Positions 55,497 to 63,699 of a stretch of 64,000 nucleotides of DNA are shown one piece after another. Below the pieces are notes generated by a model. The model did no database searches and had not been told where the DNA came from. It saw nothing but the letters and a program-made list of their open reading frames with translations. The DNA lies in contig REBL01000159.1 of NCBI GenBank assembly GCA_007692755.1, forward strand, positions 1 to 64,000, given 5' to 3'. The position numbers and the translations under genes are program-made. Source of the stretch: Nodularia sp. (in: cyanobacteria) (GTDB taxonomy: Bacteria; Cyanobacteriota; Cyanobacteriia; Cyanobacteriales; Nostocaceae). Numbering within the stretch: position 1 is the first letter of the stretch; each line of letters opens with the position of its first letter.

Positions 55497-56678
55497 TTAT
55501 TTGTTAGACTGTAAAAATTTCTGCAAAGCCGCTTGCATTTTTGGTTGTTGAATATAAACTTCTGCCGCCTCAATTAAATTATTGATATTCTCTTCACTCA
55601 CATCATCAATATCATCACTTAAGGGTTTACCCGTTAACTCCCTATCAAGCCTAAATTGCAACCGTAAAACCCGCTCATCAATAATTTTATTAGTGATGTA
55701 CTCATGAACAATTGAAGAAGCATCCAACAACACACCGATGATCGGCTGGGCCCATTGTAACAGCCCCCAGCCTTGCGCTTTTTCAAATGGGATGATTCGT
55801 GTGAGGTCTCCAGTACCTATGGAGAGAACGCTAATATCTTCAATTTTATGCCCTAATCTTAGAGCTTCCGCAATTGCACAGCTAGAGGGGTTATTAGCCG
55901 CAATACCACCATCAATTGCAGAGTAGATACTTTTAATTGAATAGCTAGAGGTGTTATCGGGGATATGTTCCCAAGGAGAATCTATTAAAGCTTGTCGTTT
56001 TCTTCCTTCATAGTTTTTGATAGTACGAGTTTGACCTTTCCCTGTGCCACTGGTTATCCTAATCTGGATATTGTTATATATATTACTAGTTGAACATGAC
56101 TGTTCACATAATGTTATGGAATCCGCAGTTGCACCTTGCGCTGTTCCATTGATTCTTTTTTCTAGTTTATGTGCCGGGAAAAAAGTTGGAGCAGAAGCCG
56201 AACAAAGACAGGCTTCCCATAAAGGCACATTGCCATAACTAGCATCTTCATGCCAGCTTTTAAATACTATTGGCTCTCTGCCAATGGTATCGTAAGCAAA
56301 TATTAATAGTAACAGATCGGTAATATCTAATAGTTTGGTATTTCCTAGAATGTCTCTGAGGACTGTAGTCAAACCCTCATCTGAAAATTTGGGAGCAGAT
56401 AAACCATACTTTAGTAGTAAAGGAATTCGCTTCAATGAAAAACGACTTCTGTAAGGGAAAATAACAGCGCCTTTTTCTTTATATATTTCAATAATTTCTT
56501 CGCTAGTTAGTCCTGCCGCAATCCCAGCTGCTAAAATTGACCCTGTAGAAGTTCCAGCAATTAAGTCAAAGTACTTGTTTAAAGGTTGACCAATTTCCTT
56601 CTGAATTTCCGCCAGCATCTTTGCGGCAATTACTCCGCGAATACCCCCACCGTCTAAACTTAAAATCCGAAAGGGCAT
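55497..56678 (-). CDS. patatin-like phospholipase with inserted domain
   Basis: 393 residues. Patatin features: LSLDGGGIRGVIAAKML (oxyanion loop), the nucleophile in LIAGTSTGSILA (near 41-51), SASAPTFFP (near 162) and the catalytic aspartate in AIDGGIAANNPS (near 260). Between SAPTFFPAHK and the DGG motif there are about 75 extra residues with SGTGKGQTRTI and PDNTSSYSI. Ordinary patatins need only 10-15 residues there. The insert looks like a small beta-domain known from phage and surface proteins. It is predicted to hydrolyse lipid acyl esters. Cytoplasmic, no signal peptide. No cyclase or other CBASS gene is adjacent. Confidence 0.9.
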   Translation of the reverse strand: MPFRILSLDGGGIRGVIAAKMLAEIQKEIGQPLNKYFDLIAGTSTGSILAAGIAAGLTSEEIIEIYKEKGAVIFPYRSRFSLKRIPLLLKYGLSAPKFSDEGLTTVLRDILGNTKLLDITDLLLLIFAYDTIGREPIVFKSWHEDASYGNVPLWEACLCSASAPTFFPAHKLEKRINGTAQGATADSITLCEQSCSTSNIYNNIQIRITSGTGKGQTRTIKNYEGRKRQALIDSPWEHIPDNTSSYSIKSIYSAIDGGIAANNPSSCAIAEALRLGHKIEDISVLSIGTGDLTRIIPFEKAQGWGLLQWAQPIIGVLLDASSIVHEYITNKIIDERVLRLQFRLDRELTGKPLSDDIDDVSEENINNLIEAAEVYIQQPKMQAALQKFLQSNK

Positions 56679-56765
56679 ATCTAACTAAACTCCGTGTAAT
56701 ATTATTATTAAGTAATAGCTTTTAATATTTACCATTGTCAAGTTAGAAAATTAACTTTCGGTTGA

Positions 56766-56876
56766 TTGGCAATTGGCGATAACACTACTATTGGTGCTGG
56801 TAGCGTAGTTGTTAAACATATTCCGGCAAATGTTGTTGCTGCTGGCAATCCTTGCCGAATTATTCGGCATTTATAA
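56766..56876 (+). pseudogene. remnant of a hexapeptide-repeat acetyltransferase
   Basis: One frame reads LAIGDNTTIGAGSVVVKHIP and then ANVVAAGNPCRIIRHL before TAA. That is the conserved C-terminal end of maltose/galactoside O-acetyltransferases (Maa/LacA/NodL type). A stop precedes it and no start or catalytic region is present, so only the last 36 codons survive. Confidence 0.75.
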
Positions 56877-56887
56877 ATTGCTAATTT

Positions 56888-57268
56888 TCAGATTTTATAA
56901 CCTCTAGCAAGCCAATAATGCCAATCTGCGATCGCTTCTTTAGTGTCAGTATCAGTATGAATTGCTACTAAATCTGATAGCTTGGCAGTAAACACGTCTT
57001 CATCCTGACCATGAGGATAAACCACTTCCACATACATATCTGTTAAACATTCATCGTCTGGTGCCATTCCCAGCACCTCAACTTTTTGCTCCTCAACTGC
57101 GGATGTTTTGCCTGATTTCTTCGTCAACTTAGCCATAAACGGCACATTCAGGTTGTCATCAAGGTAGTTGTACCAACCCATCACCCTGTCTTTTTGATCC
57201 TCAGCATCGACAATTATCTCTGTTTTAATGCGATGCTCTCTATTCTCGTCGCGTTCAACACTAGGCAT
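56888..57268 (-). CDS. calcium-binding protein family (CcbP-like)
   Basis: 126 residues from ATG 57268 (MPSVERDENREHRIKTEIIVDA); the track start at 57355 reaches into the neighbouring Uma2 gene. The acidic small protein has DRVMGWYNYLDDNLNVPFMAKL, EVLGMAPDDECLTDMYVEVVY and a C-terminal EAIADWHYWLARGYKI. This is the pattern of cyanobacterial proteins annotated as calcium-binding, related to CcbP of Anabaena, which sequesters calcium before heterocyst differentiation. Family assignment is from memory of motifs, so moderately sure. It lies 59 bases after the Uma2 gene on the same strand. Confidence 0.72.
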   Translation of the reverse strand: MPSVERDENREHRIKTEIIVDAEDQKDRVMGWYNYLDDNLNVPFMAKLTKKSGKTSAVEEQKVEVLGMAPDDECLTDMYVEVVYPHGQDEDVFTAKLSDLVAIHTDTDTKEAIADWHYWLARGYKI

Positions 57269-57311
57269 AAGATAAAAGCTTATGTATGATGCACCTTGAT
57301 ATGGTATAGCG

Positions 57312-58021
57312 CTTTGGCGATTTCCTGTCAATTTCCTATTTGCTGTTTTACCCAATCACGGAAAGAGCGAATCATTGGTATTTCCCCAATATTTAGACTT
57401 TCTTGCAGAAATCGGGGAATTTCAGTTGTTAAAGGCAGATTGGCAAAAGTCGGCGAAACATCACAAGGAAGATATACACCTTCTCCCAATTGGTAAATCT
57501 GCATTACAGGTTCCTCATAACGCCAAACCTCTGGTACACCCAAAGCCTGATATATAGGAAGTCGGTCAACAGAAGTGCTGGTGTAGTCTACCTCAATTAC
57601 TAAATCAGGTGGTGGATCTTGGCTTAAATCGAGATTTTGCTGATGACGCATCACAGGTTCATTCTGGATGTAAAAACTCGAATCTGGTTCCACACCCCGC
57701 TGTAAGTCCTGGCGCTTACAAGTCACGGAACCAGTGCTTTTTAGGTTGAGGTTGAGTTCCTCCGCCAAAGCAAAAACTAAGTGTTCCAGCAGTCTATTAT
57801 TATGCTCATGGGGCATTAAAGGAGTGATAATTTCCAGGGTTCCGTGGTCATAAGCCAGACGCGTCGCCCGATTATCCCCCATTTGCGCGAGGATAGTTTC
57901 AAAGGTATGCCAACTGATGTTGGACAGTATGGCGCTTTGGGAATGAGTGGGTGCAGTCATCACCATAGGACTTATCCTCCGGTTTTCTACCAAGATATCA
58001 AAGAAATGAGCAGGCGATCTC
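57312..58021. repeat. direct repeat unit 1 (Uma2 gene plus flanks)
   Basis: The similarity with 59,788-60,490 covers the whole gene and continues on both sides: CTGTCAATTTCCT before the stop, and AAGATATCAAAG ... GCAGGCGATCT beyond the start. The duplicated unit is therefore about 0.7 kb, not just the coding region. Confidence 0.85.
57328..57966 (-). CDS. Uma2-family (DUF820) predicted endonuclease, copy 1
   Basis: Restriction-like nuclease fold. ATG 57966 is preferred because GGAGG lies 9 bases upstream (212 residues). Core motifs: LEIITPLMPHEHNNRLLEHLV, the GVEPDSSFYIQNE aspartate, and PPPDLVIEVDYTS (D-x-E) followed by LPIYQALGVPEVWRY. The family is greatly expanded in cyanobacteria, function unknown. 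A near-identical copy lies 2.5 kb away, on the other side of the amine oxidase gene. Confidence 0.88.
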   Translation of the reverse strand: MVMTAPTHSQSAILSNISWHTFETILAQMGDNRATRLAYDHGTLEIITPLMPHEHNNRLLEHLVFALAEELNLNLKSTGSVTCKRQDLQRGVEPDSSFYIQNEPVMRHQQNLDLSQDPPPDLVIEVDYTSTSVDRLPIYQALGVPEVWRYEEPVMQIYQLGEGVYLPCDVSPTFANLPLTTEIPRFLQESLNIGEIPMIRSFRDWVKQQIGN

Positions 58022-58029
58022 GCCTAACT

Positions 58030-59655
58030 TTATTTACGCCTAAAATTCCGGATAATTTGTTTGGCTGCATCAATCCCCGAATTAGCAGCACCTTCCATAA
58101 AACCTTGCCACTCATAAAATGAATTAGTGTGTTCACCGGCAAAATACAAATTATCTACTGGTGTGCCTTCATTTCCAGCAATAGTTGTAAAATAGCCTGG
58201 TTGATTGCAGGTATAACTTCCTTTAGATAATGGGTTAATTAACCAATTTTCCAAATGTGCTAAATACTGATTATCCTTAATGCGGACTGCTGAATTTTCT
58301 GCCCCAGGAAAGATCAGATTTAGGTCTTTGATAAAATTAGCCGTTTCTTTGCGGATGTTTTTAGGTTTCAGTCCTGCACCTAAATTTCCACCAGTGTAAT
58401 TTGTCAACACAGCCCGAATAGCAGAGGCTTTGCTAGGGTTCGTTTCCCAAGTATCTTGAATAAAAGGTAAATCAGCGTAAGCATTACCATTACTTCCCAA
58501 AGTAGACCAAGGGCGACCATTAAAGCCCACCATTAGTTTTGAATGGGTTCCGTAAACTAAATTGTTAATAGCCGTAAGTTTCCATTCAGGCAATTGTAGC
58601 CCTTGTAAATCCACTTCTCTTAAAGTTGAAAAAGGAATAGCAAACACCACAGCATCAAATTTTTCAATGGTACTATCATTAAAAAATAATTCAACTTTTC
58701 CTGAGCTATCCTTCCTAACTGCTATCAGCTTTTTACCATATTTAATTTGTCCTGAAAGCCGATTTTTTAAGCCTTCAGCAATCTGCTGATTACCGCCAAT
58801 CACATGATAACGCTCATCACTAAACACACCAAACGGTCGAAAGTTGGAACGCTTATCTGCATTAATAAATAGCAAAAAATTAATACAACTTTGTTCGTCT
58901 AATTCTCGACCATATTCAGCAGTATAGGCAGATTTCAGCACATTCTTAATCAAATTTCCCGCGCCACGACTATCTAGATAATCTTGAAGATTGGTAAAGT
59001 CTAAAATTCTTTCAGATTCAGTAAAATTGTTAGCAGTTGGTTGTTTAATTTGCCTTAAGTCATTTCTCATGACATTCACAAAACTGCGAAATTCATCAAC
59101 TACTGCTGACTCGGTATAACGTTGATTATTAAAGTAGTAAAATACGTCCCCTGGTTCTTTCGATAAATCCTCTAACTGTAGCTTAAACTCCTTGACATAT
59201 CCCAGCATTGTCTTGTGTAGATTGTCAATAAACTCGCCACCTCGTTCCGCAACTTGGCCAGGAAACACACCACCCAGCGAGTAACAACGTCCTCCTGTGC
59301 GATCGCTAGCTTCATAGAGAGTCGCCTGAATTCCTCTTCCTTTCTGCTGGAGTTCGTAACCACAAGCCAGTCCCGCTAAACCAGCCCCAACAATTGCTAT
59401 TTTCGCATCTATAGATGGACGTGCAGCCAAAGCGCGGTGAACATAGCCAGAACCTAAACCAATGCTTCCACCCACTAAAGTCAGTTTCCCCAAATCGGCC
59501 AGAAAATCCCGCCGTTTAGTTTTGCGAACCGAAATCATGTCCTCAATAGCAGAAATTCGTTCCCACCCTTCGCTAGTCGAGATATTGTGCTGTTGACAAT
59601 AACGAACAACCCGAATTGTATGTGCTAATTTTCTAAAAAGTTGTGAATGACTCAT
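58030..59655 (-). CDS. FAD-dependent amine oxidase with twin-arginine-like signal
   Basis: 541 residues. After an unusual N-terminal extension of about 45 residues comes TKRRDFLADLGKLTLVGGSIGLGSG (about 45-70), a twin-arginine-type signal. The flavin domain begins at AKIAIVGAGLAGLACGYEL with the dinucleotide motif, the YEASDRTGGRC block and a C-terminal NLYFAGEHTNSFYEWQGFMEGAANSG. It belongs to the monoamine/L-amino-acid oxidase family; the substrate is unknown. It would be exported folded if the signal works despite its internal position. Flanked on both sides by Uma2 copies. Confidence 0.88.
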   Translation of the reverse strand: MSHSQLFRKLAHTIRVVRYCQQHNISTSEGWERISAIEDMISVRKTKRRDFLADLGKLTLVGGSIGLGSGYVHRALAARPSIDAKIAIVGAGLAGLACGYELQQKGRGIQATLYEASDRTGGRCYSLGGVFPGQVAERGGEFIDNLHKTMLGYVKEFKLQLEDLSKEPGDVFYYFNNQRYTESAVVDEFRSFVNVMRNDLRQIKQPTANNFTESERILDFTNLQDYLDSRGAGNLIKNVLKSAYTAEYGRELDEQSCINFLLFINADKRSNFRPFGVFSDERYHVIGGNQQIAEGLKNRLSGQIKYGKKLIAVRKDSSGKVELFFNDSTIEKFDAVVFAIPFSTLREVDLQGLQLPEWKLTAINNLVYGTHSKLMVGFNGRPWSTLGSNGNAYADLPFIQDTWETNPSKASAIRAVLTNYTGGNLGAGLKPKNIRKETANFIKDLNLIFPGAENSAVRIKDNQYLAHLENWLINPLSKGSYTCNQPGYFTTIAGNEGTPVDNLYFAGEHTNSFYEWQGFMEGAANSGIDAAKQIIRNFRRK

Positions 59656-59787
59656 TAGGTAGTACAGCCTTTCTATTAGCGAATGATGTTATCGACTGTA
59701 CTCAGTATATTATAAGTGTAAGTAATTACGACAAAATCAAAGATATAAACGCAAGATATGAGTATATATAAATTTACTTTTACACAG

Positions 59788-60490
59788 GCGATCGCCTGTC
59801 AATTTCCTCTTTGCTGTTTTACCCAATCACGGAAAGAGCGAATCATCGGTATTTCCCCAATATTTAAACTTTCTTGCAGAAACCGGGGAACTTCAGTTGT
59901 TAAAGGCAGATTAGCAAAAGTCGGCGACACATCACAAGGAACATATACACCTTCTCGCAACTGGTAAATCTGCATTACAGGTTCGTCATAACGCCAAACC
60001 TCTGGTACACCCAAAGCCTGATATATAGGGAGTCGGTCAATCGAAGCGCTGGTGTAGTCTACCTCAATTATCAAGTCAGGTGGTGGGTCTTCGCTTAAAT
60101 CGAGATTCTGCTTACTTCGCATCACAGGTTCATTCTGAATGTAAAAACTCGAATCTGGTTCCACACCCCTTTGTAAATCTTGGCGCTTAAAAGTCACAGA
60201 ACCAGTGCTTTTCAGATTGAGATTCAATTGTTCTGCTAGATTATCAATCAACTTTTCTATCAGTCTTTTATTATGCTCATGGGGCATTAAAGGAGTGATA
60301 ATTTCCAGTGTTCCGTGGTCATAAGCCAGGCGCGTTGCCCGATTATCCCCCATTTCTGCGAGGATAGTTTCAAAAGTGTGCCAACTAATGTTTGACAGTA
60401 TGGCGCGTTGGGAATGAGTGGGTGCAGTCATCACCATAGGACTTATCCTCCGGTTCTCTAGCAAGATATCAAAGGAGTTAGCAGGCGATC
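59788..60490. repeat. direct repeat unit 2 (Uma2 gene plus flanks)
   Basis: Second member of the 0.7-kb direct repeat. Recombination between the two would delete the amine oxidase gene. Confidence 0.85.
59799..60437 (-). CDS. Uma2-family (DUF820) predicted endonuclease, copy 2
   Basis: Near-identical to copy 1, with the same GGAGG and ATG arrangement (start 60437) and the same D ... D-x-E core (PPPDLIIEVDYTS). Differences are clustered around residues 60-80 (KRLIEKLIDNLAEQLN here, NRLLEHLVFALAEELN in copy 1), so the two have begun to diverge or exchanged sequence with other paralogues. Same strand as copy 1 and the amine oxidase. Its flanks match those of copy 1. Confidence 0.88.
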   Translation of the reverse strand: MVMTAPTHSQRAILSNISWHTFETILAEMGDNRATRLAYDHGTLEIITPLMPHEHNKRLIEKLIDNLAEQLNLNLKSTGSVTFKRQDLQRGVEPDSSFYIQNEPVMRSKQNLDLSEDPPPDLIIEVDYTSASIDRLPIYQALGVPEVWRYDEPVMQIYQLREGVYVPCDVSPTFANLPLTTEVPRFLQESLNIGEIPMIRSFRDWVKQQRGN

Positions 60491-60767
60491 TGCTTTACAG
60501 CAGTGCGATCGCCTCTTGGTTAACCTACTCTTAGTGAATATCATTACATATACTACTTGACGACGTTAAGATGCAGGTGTATAGTAAAGAAAATAAATAA
60601 ATTCAGTATAATAACCCAGCAAAAACTATTGCTTAGGGAAAATTTTTAGTATATATTCATAAATAGTTAATGAGAAGCCCCTCCTTACATAGTAATAGGG
60701 GCATTGTTGCTTAAATTTGTTTAAATAATCAACTTCATGCAGTTGGACTAAACTGCTCTAATTAATT
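60465..60767. other. intergenic region with stem-loop
   Basis: AT-rich apart from the repeat edge. GCCCCT (60,677) and AGGGGC (60,697) form a 6-base stem with a 14-base loop about 65 bases before the small ORF. No other feature seen. Confidence 0.45.
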
Positions 60768-61016
60768 ATGGCAAACTTGCCTTCAAATAACAACCCGAAC
60801 CCCATGCCTGATCCAAGTCCTTCAGGCGTATCACTTAGCTTTCAGGTTTCAAAAAATGAGATAGTTGCTTTTTTTGTTCCATTTTTGATGCTTGGGGCTG
60901 GCTTTCCTTTTCCTAATAATCAAATCCAAAACGTCAATCAAAGCCAGCACTGTTCAGTGGAACAACCAATCAGCACATCAGTATCACCTAATATGCCATT
61001 AACTCGCAAAGACTAA
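60768..61016 (+). CDS. small hypothetical protein
   Basis: 82 residues, Asn/Pro/Ser-rich at both ends, with one hydrophobic stretch (IVAFFVPFLMLGAGFPF, about 32-48). No clear ribosome-binding site precedes the ATG. A hairpin 6 bases after the stop (TTACCCTCA / TGGGGGTAA, 61,023-61,052) mildly supports it as a transcribed gene. No family recognised. Confidence 0.45.
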   Translation: MANLPSNNNPNPMPDPSPSGVSLSFQVSKNEIVAFFVPFLMLGAGFPFPNNQIQNVNQSQHCSVEQPISTSVSPNMPLTRKD

Positions 61017-61022
61017 AACAAA

Positions 61023-61052
61023 TTACCCTCAAGCTAAAAAGCCTGGGGGTAA
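61023..61052 (+). terminator. hairpin after small hypothetical gene
   Basis: A 9-base stem with one G-T pair and a 12-base loop starts 6 bases after the stop. There is no T-run, so termination is uncertain. Confidence 0.45.
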
Positions 61053-61220
61053 ACAAAGCCTGCTTATCCAAGCTAAAACCCATATCTACTAATTTTGTAT
61101 TTAAATATAAAAGACTCCAAACACGTCTATAAAACTCAAAAAACTCAATCTTCCTCTCTGCGCCTCTACGTCTCTGCGTGAAACTCTTATCTTAAATTAT
61201 CTTTCCTCCTCCTTTCAAAC

Positions 61221-62159
61221 ATGACTATTATCGTCTTCGGCAGCATCAACATAGACCTAGTAGCCACAACATCCAGATTACCAATTGCAGGTGAAACGAT
61301 ATTGGGAGAAGATTTTCATAAAATACCAGGAGGCAAAGGAGCAAATCAAGCCGTAGCATTAGCACGATTAGAAATTCCTACTCATATAGTGGGACGTGTC
61401 GGCGCAGATAATTTTGGTGCAGAACTTGTCGATAATTTGCAAATTGCTGGCGTACAGACGGATAATATCTTCATTGATGAAACCGTGAGTTCTGGAGTTG
61501 CTATAATCACCGTAGATCATGCAGGTGAAAATCAAATTGTTGTAATTCCCGGCGCAAACGGACGCGTTAATCAAGCAGATATAGAACGATTATCCCACTT
61601 ATTACCAACAGCTACAGCACTGCTTTTACAACTAGAAATTCCCCTTAAAGCCGTAGTCGCAGCAGCAAAAGCCGCAAAAAATGCACATATTCAAGTAATT
61701 TTAGATCCCGCACCCGCACAAGCGAATTTACCCGATGAACTTTACCCATTAGTCGATATTATTACACCCAATGAAGTAGAAGCAGGGCAATGGGTGGGTT
61801 TTCCTGTAGATAATCAGGAATCAGCAATCAAAGCAGCTAAAGTTTTATTAGAAAGGGGTGTAAAATGTGTAATTGTCAAATTAGGTGCAAAAGGTGCTGT
61901 CTGCGCCACTGCTGAGGAAACATTTTTTGTCCCCGCTTTCCCAGTTCATGCTGTGGACACAGTTGCTGCTGGCGATGCTTTCAATGGTGGTTTAGCCGCC
62001 GCACTTTATAGAGGACTTTCCTTACATCAAGCAATTATTTGGGGTTCAGCCGCAGGTGCTTTAGCAACCACAAAAAGAGGCGCACAAACTTCATTACCTG
62101 ATAAATTAACCTTTGATTATTTCTTAGCAGAAAAGGGAGTAGGAAGTGAACCAGTGTAG
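61221..62159 (+). CDS. rbsK: ribokinase
   Basis: PfkB-family kinase phosphorylating ribose to ribose 5-phosphate. 312 residues: FGSINIDLVATTSRLPIAGETI, PGGKGANQAVALARL (substrate loop), VIPGANGRVN, ITPNEVEAG and the anion-hole/catalytic AVDTVAAGDAFNGGLAAAL. With the neighbouring nucleoside hydrolase it would recover the ribose released from nucleosides. The stop codon falls inside a perfect 28-base palindrome. Confidence 0.93.
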   Translation: MTIIVFGSINIDLVATTSRLPIAGETILGEDFHKIPGGKGANQAVALARLEIPTHIVGRVGADNFGAELVDNLQIAGVQTDNIFIDETVSSGVAIITVDHAGENQIVVIPGANGRVNQADIERLSHLLPTATALLLQLEIPLKAVVAAAKAAKNAHIQVILDPAPAQANLPDELYPLVDIITPNEVEAGQWVGFPVDNQESAIKAAKVLLERGVKCVIVKLGAKGAVCATAEETFFVPAFPVHAVDTVAAGDAFNGGLAAALYRGLSLHQAIIWGSAAGALATTKRGAQTSLPDKLTFDYFLAEKGVGSEPV

Positions 62160-62183
62160 AGACGTTCCATGGAACGTCTCTAC
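62156..62183. repeat. perfect 28-base REP-type palindrome
   Basis: GTAGAGACGTTCC-AT-GGAACGTCTCTAC is fully self-complementary, overlaps the rbsK stop and lies between two convergent genes. It shares its GTAGAGACG/CGTCTCTAC ends with the REP palindromes around the RAYT gene. Confidence 0.9.
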
Positions 62184-62193
62184 TTTGTTACCA

Positions 62194-62625
62194 CTATTTG
62201 CCAATATCTTCATTCCATAATTCAGGATTAGTTGCAATAAATTCGCTCATCATTTGTTCGCATTCATCAAGATTGAGATCAATTACTTCCACACCGCGGG
62301 ATACCATAAATTCTTTAGCACCTGGAAAAGTTCTCGATTCTCCGGCGATGACTTTTTTAATGCCAAATTGCACCACTGCACCAGCGCACAAATAGCATGG
62401 CATTAAGGTAGAGTAAAGTGTTGTACCTCTATAACTACCAACTCGCCCAGCATTGCGGAGACAATCTATTTCGGCGTGGGTGACAGGATCATCATCTTGC
62501 ACACGTTTATTGTGTCCTCTACCAATAATTTTGCCATCCTTAACGAGAATAGAACCGATGGGAATCCCACCTTCTTTTCTACCTTGTTTTGCTTGTGCGA
62601 TCGCAGCTTCCATAAATTCATCCAT
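62194..62625 (-). CDS. cytosine-deaminase-like nucleoside/base deaminase
   Basis: 143 residues of the zinc deaminase superfamily. HAEIDCLRNAG holds the zinc histidine and catalytic glutamate; TLMPCYLCAGAVV the two zinc cysteines. The C-terminus (SRGVEVIDLNLDECEQMM ... NPELWNEDIGK) is like that of yeast cytosine deaminase rather than guanine or tRNA adenosine deaminase. Likely reaction: cytosine to uracil. AGGAG lies 9 bases before its ATG. Its start is only 15 bases from the divergent nucleoside hydrolase start. Confidence 0.88.
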   Translation of the reverse strand: MDEFMEAAIAQAKQGRKEGGIPIGSILVKDGKIIGRGHNKRVQDDDPVTHAEIDCLRNAGRVGSYRGTTLYSTLMPCYLCAGAVVQFGIKKVIAGESRTFPGAKEFMVSRGVEVIDLNLDECEQMMSEFIATNPELWNEDIGK

Positions 62626-62640
62626 TTTTTATTCTCCTAT

Positions 62641-63564
62641 ATGTCTAAACAACTCGTATTAATGGATCATGATGGTGGTGTTGATGATTATTTAGCAACC
62701 ATGCTGCTGTTAACAATGGATCATATCGAACTTTTAGGTATCGTTGTAACTCCAGCCGACTGCTATATTCAACCTGCTGTGAGTGCGACACGTAAAATTT
62801 TAGATGTAATGGAATTTTCTCACATCCCGGTGGCAGAAAGTACTGTACGCGGAATTAATCCTTTTCCTCCTCTTTACCGCCGTGATTCCTTTATTGTTGA
62901 CCATCTCCCCATCCTCAATCAACGGGAATTTATCAACACGCCTTTGGTTGCAGAAACAGGTCAAGATTTTATGATTCGGGTTTTGCGTCAAGCACCAGCA
63001 CGAGTAACGTTGATGGTAACGGGGCCTTTAACCACAGTAGCAGCAGCCTTAGATAAAGCACCCGATATTGAAGGGAAGATAGCCAAAATAGTTTGGATGG
63101 GGGGTGCATTAAATGTCCCTGGAAATGTCGAGAAAAGTTTAGAACCAGGACAAGATGGTTCCGCAGAATGGAATGTTTATTGGGATGCAGTTTCCGCAGC
63201 GCGAGTATTGCAAACTGAAATTGAAATAATTATGTGTCCTTTGGATTTAACTAATAATGTGCCTGTCACATCGGATTTAGTATCCAAAATGGGACGACAA
63301 CGCCATTATCCTATATCTGATTTAGCTGGTCAATGTTATGCCTTAGTTATTCCCCAAGATTATTATTTTTGGGATGTCCTAGCTACGGCTTATTTAGGAC
63401 ACCCAGAATTTTATCAATTGCGTGAATGGGAAATAAAAGTTATCACTACTGGTTTGAGTCAGGGACGGACTAAAGTAGTAGCTGGGGAACGGAAAGTTTA
63501 TGCGATGGATAAGGTAGATAAGGATGCTTTTTATGTTTATATTTTGCAGCAATGGGCGCGGTAG
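62641..63564 (+). CDS. inosine/uridine-preferring nucleoside hydrolase
   Basis: 307 residues from ATG 62641; the longer track frame crosses the divergent deaminase gene and is rejected. The metal/ribose-binding N-terminus reads LVLMDHDGGVDDYLATMLLL (usual DxDxGxDD, here with HDGGVDD). Further family features are LLGIVVTPADCYI, VTGPLTTVAAAL, IVWMGGAL, EWNVYWDAVSAARVL and PLDLTNNVPVT. It releases base and ribose from nucleosides. It fits with ribokinase and the cytosine deaminase as a salvage set. Confidence 0.88.
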   Translation: MSKQLVLMDHDGGVDDYLATMLLLTMDHIELLGIVVTPADCYIQPAVSATRKILDVMEFSHIPVAESTVRGINPFPPLYRRDSFIVDHLPILNQREFINTPLVAETGQDFMIRVLRQAPARVTLMVTGPLTTVAAALDKAPDIEGKIAKIVWMGGALNVPGNVEKSLEPGQDGSAEWNVYWDAVSAARVLQTEIEIIMCPLDLTNNVPVTSDLVSKMGRQRHYPISDLAGQCYALVIPQDYYFWDVLATAYLGHPEFYQLREWEIKVITTGLSQGRTKVVAGERKVYAMDKVDKDAFYVYILQQWAR

Positions 63565-63569
63565 GATAT

Positions 63570-63640
63570 TTAAGAAATAAACGTTCGCGTAGCGTGCGCG
63601 TAGCGCATACCGCAGAGACACAAAGGACACAGAGAAAGAA
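63570..63640. repeat. dispersed palindromic repeat near window end
   Basis: The stretch after the nucleoside hydrolase contains GTTCGCGTAGCGTGCGCGTAGCGC, of the same repeat type as the scyA-scyB spacer, followed by a CACAAAGGACACAGAGAAAG tract common in Nostocales spacers. Confidence 0.6.
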
Positions 63641-63699
63641 GAAATAGCGAGATTTATTATTTTAATTTGTCAGATTTTTCCATCTCTTGTCCTTTGCGC

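Noticed and set aside
55497-56678. Patatin gene as a CBASS effector (CapV)
   Set aside because: No cyclic-nucleotide synthase, Cap2/Cap3 or HORMA/TRIP13 gene is adjacent; the neighbours are a gene relic and folB.
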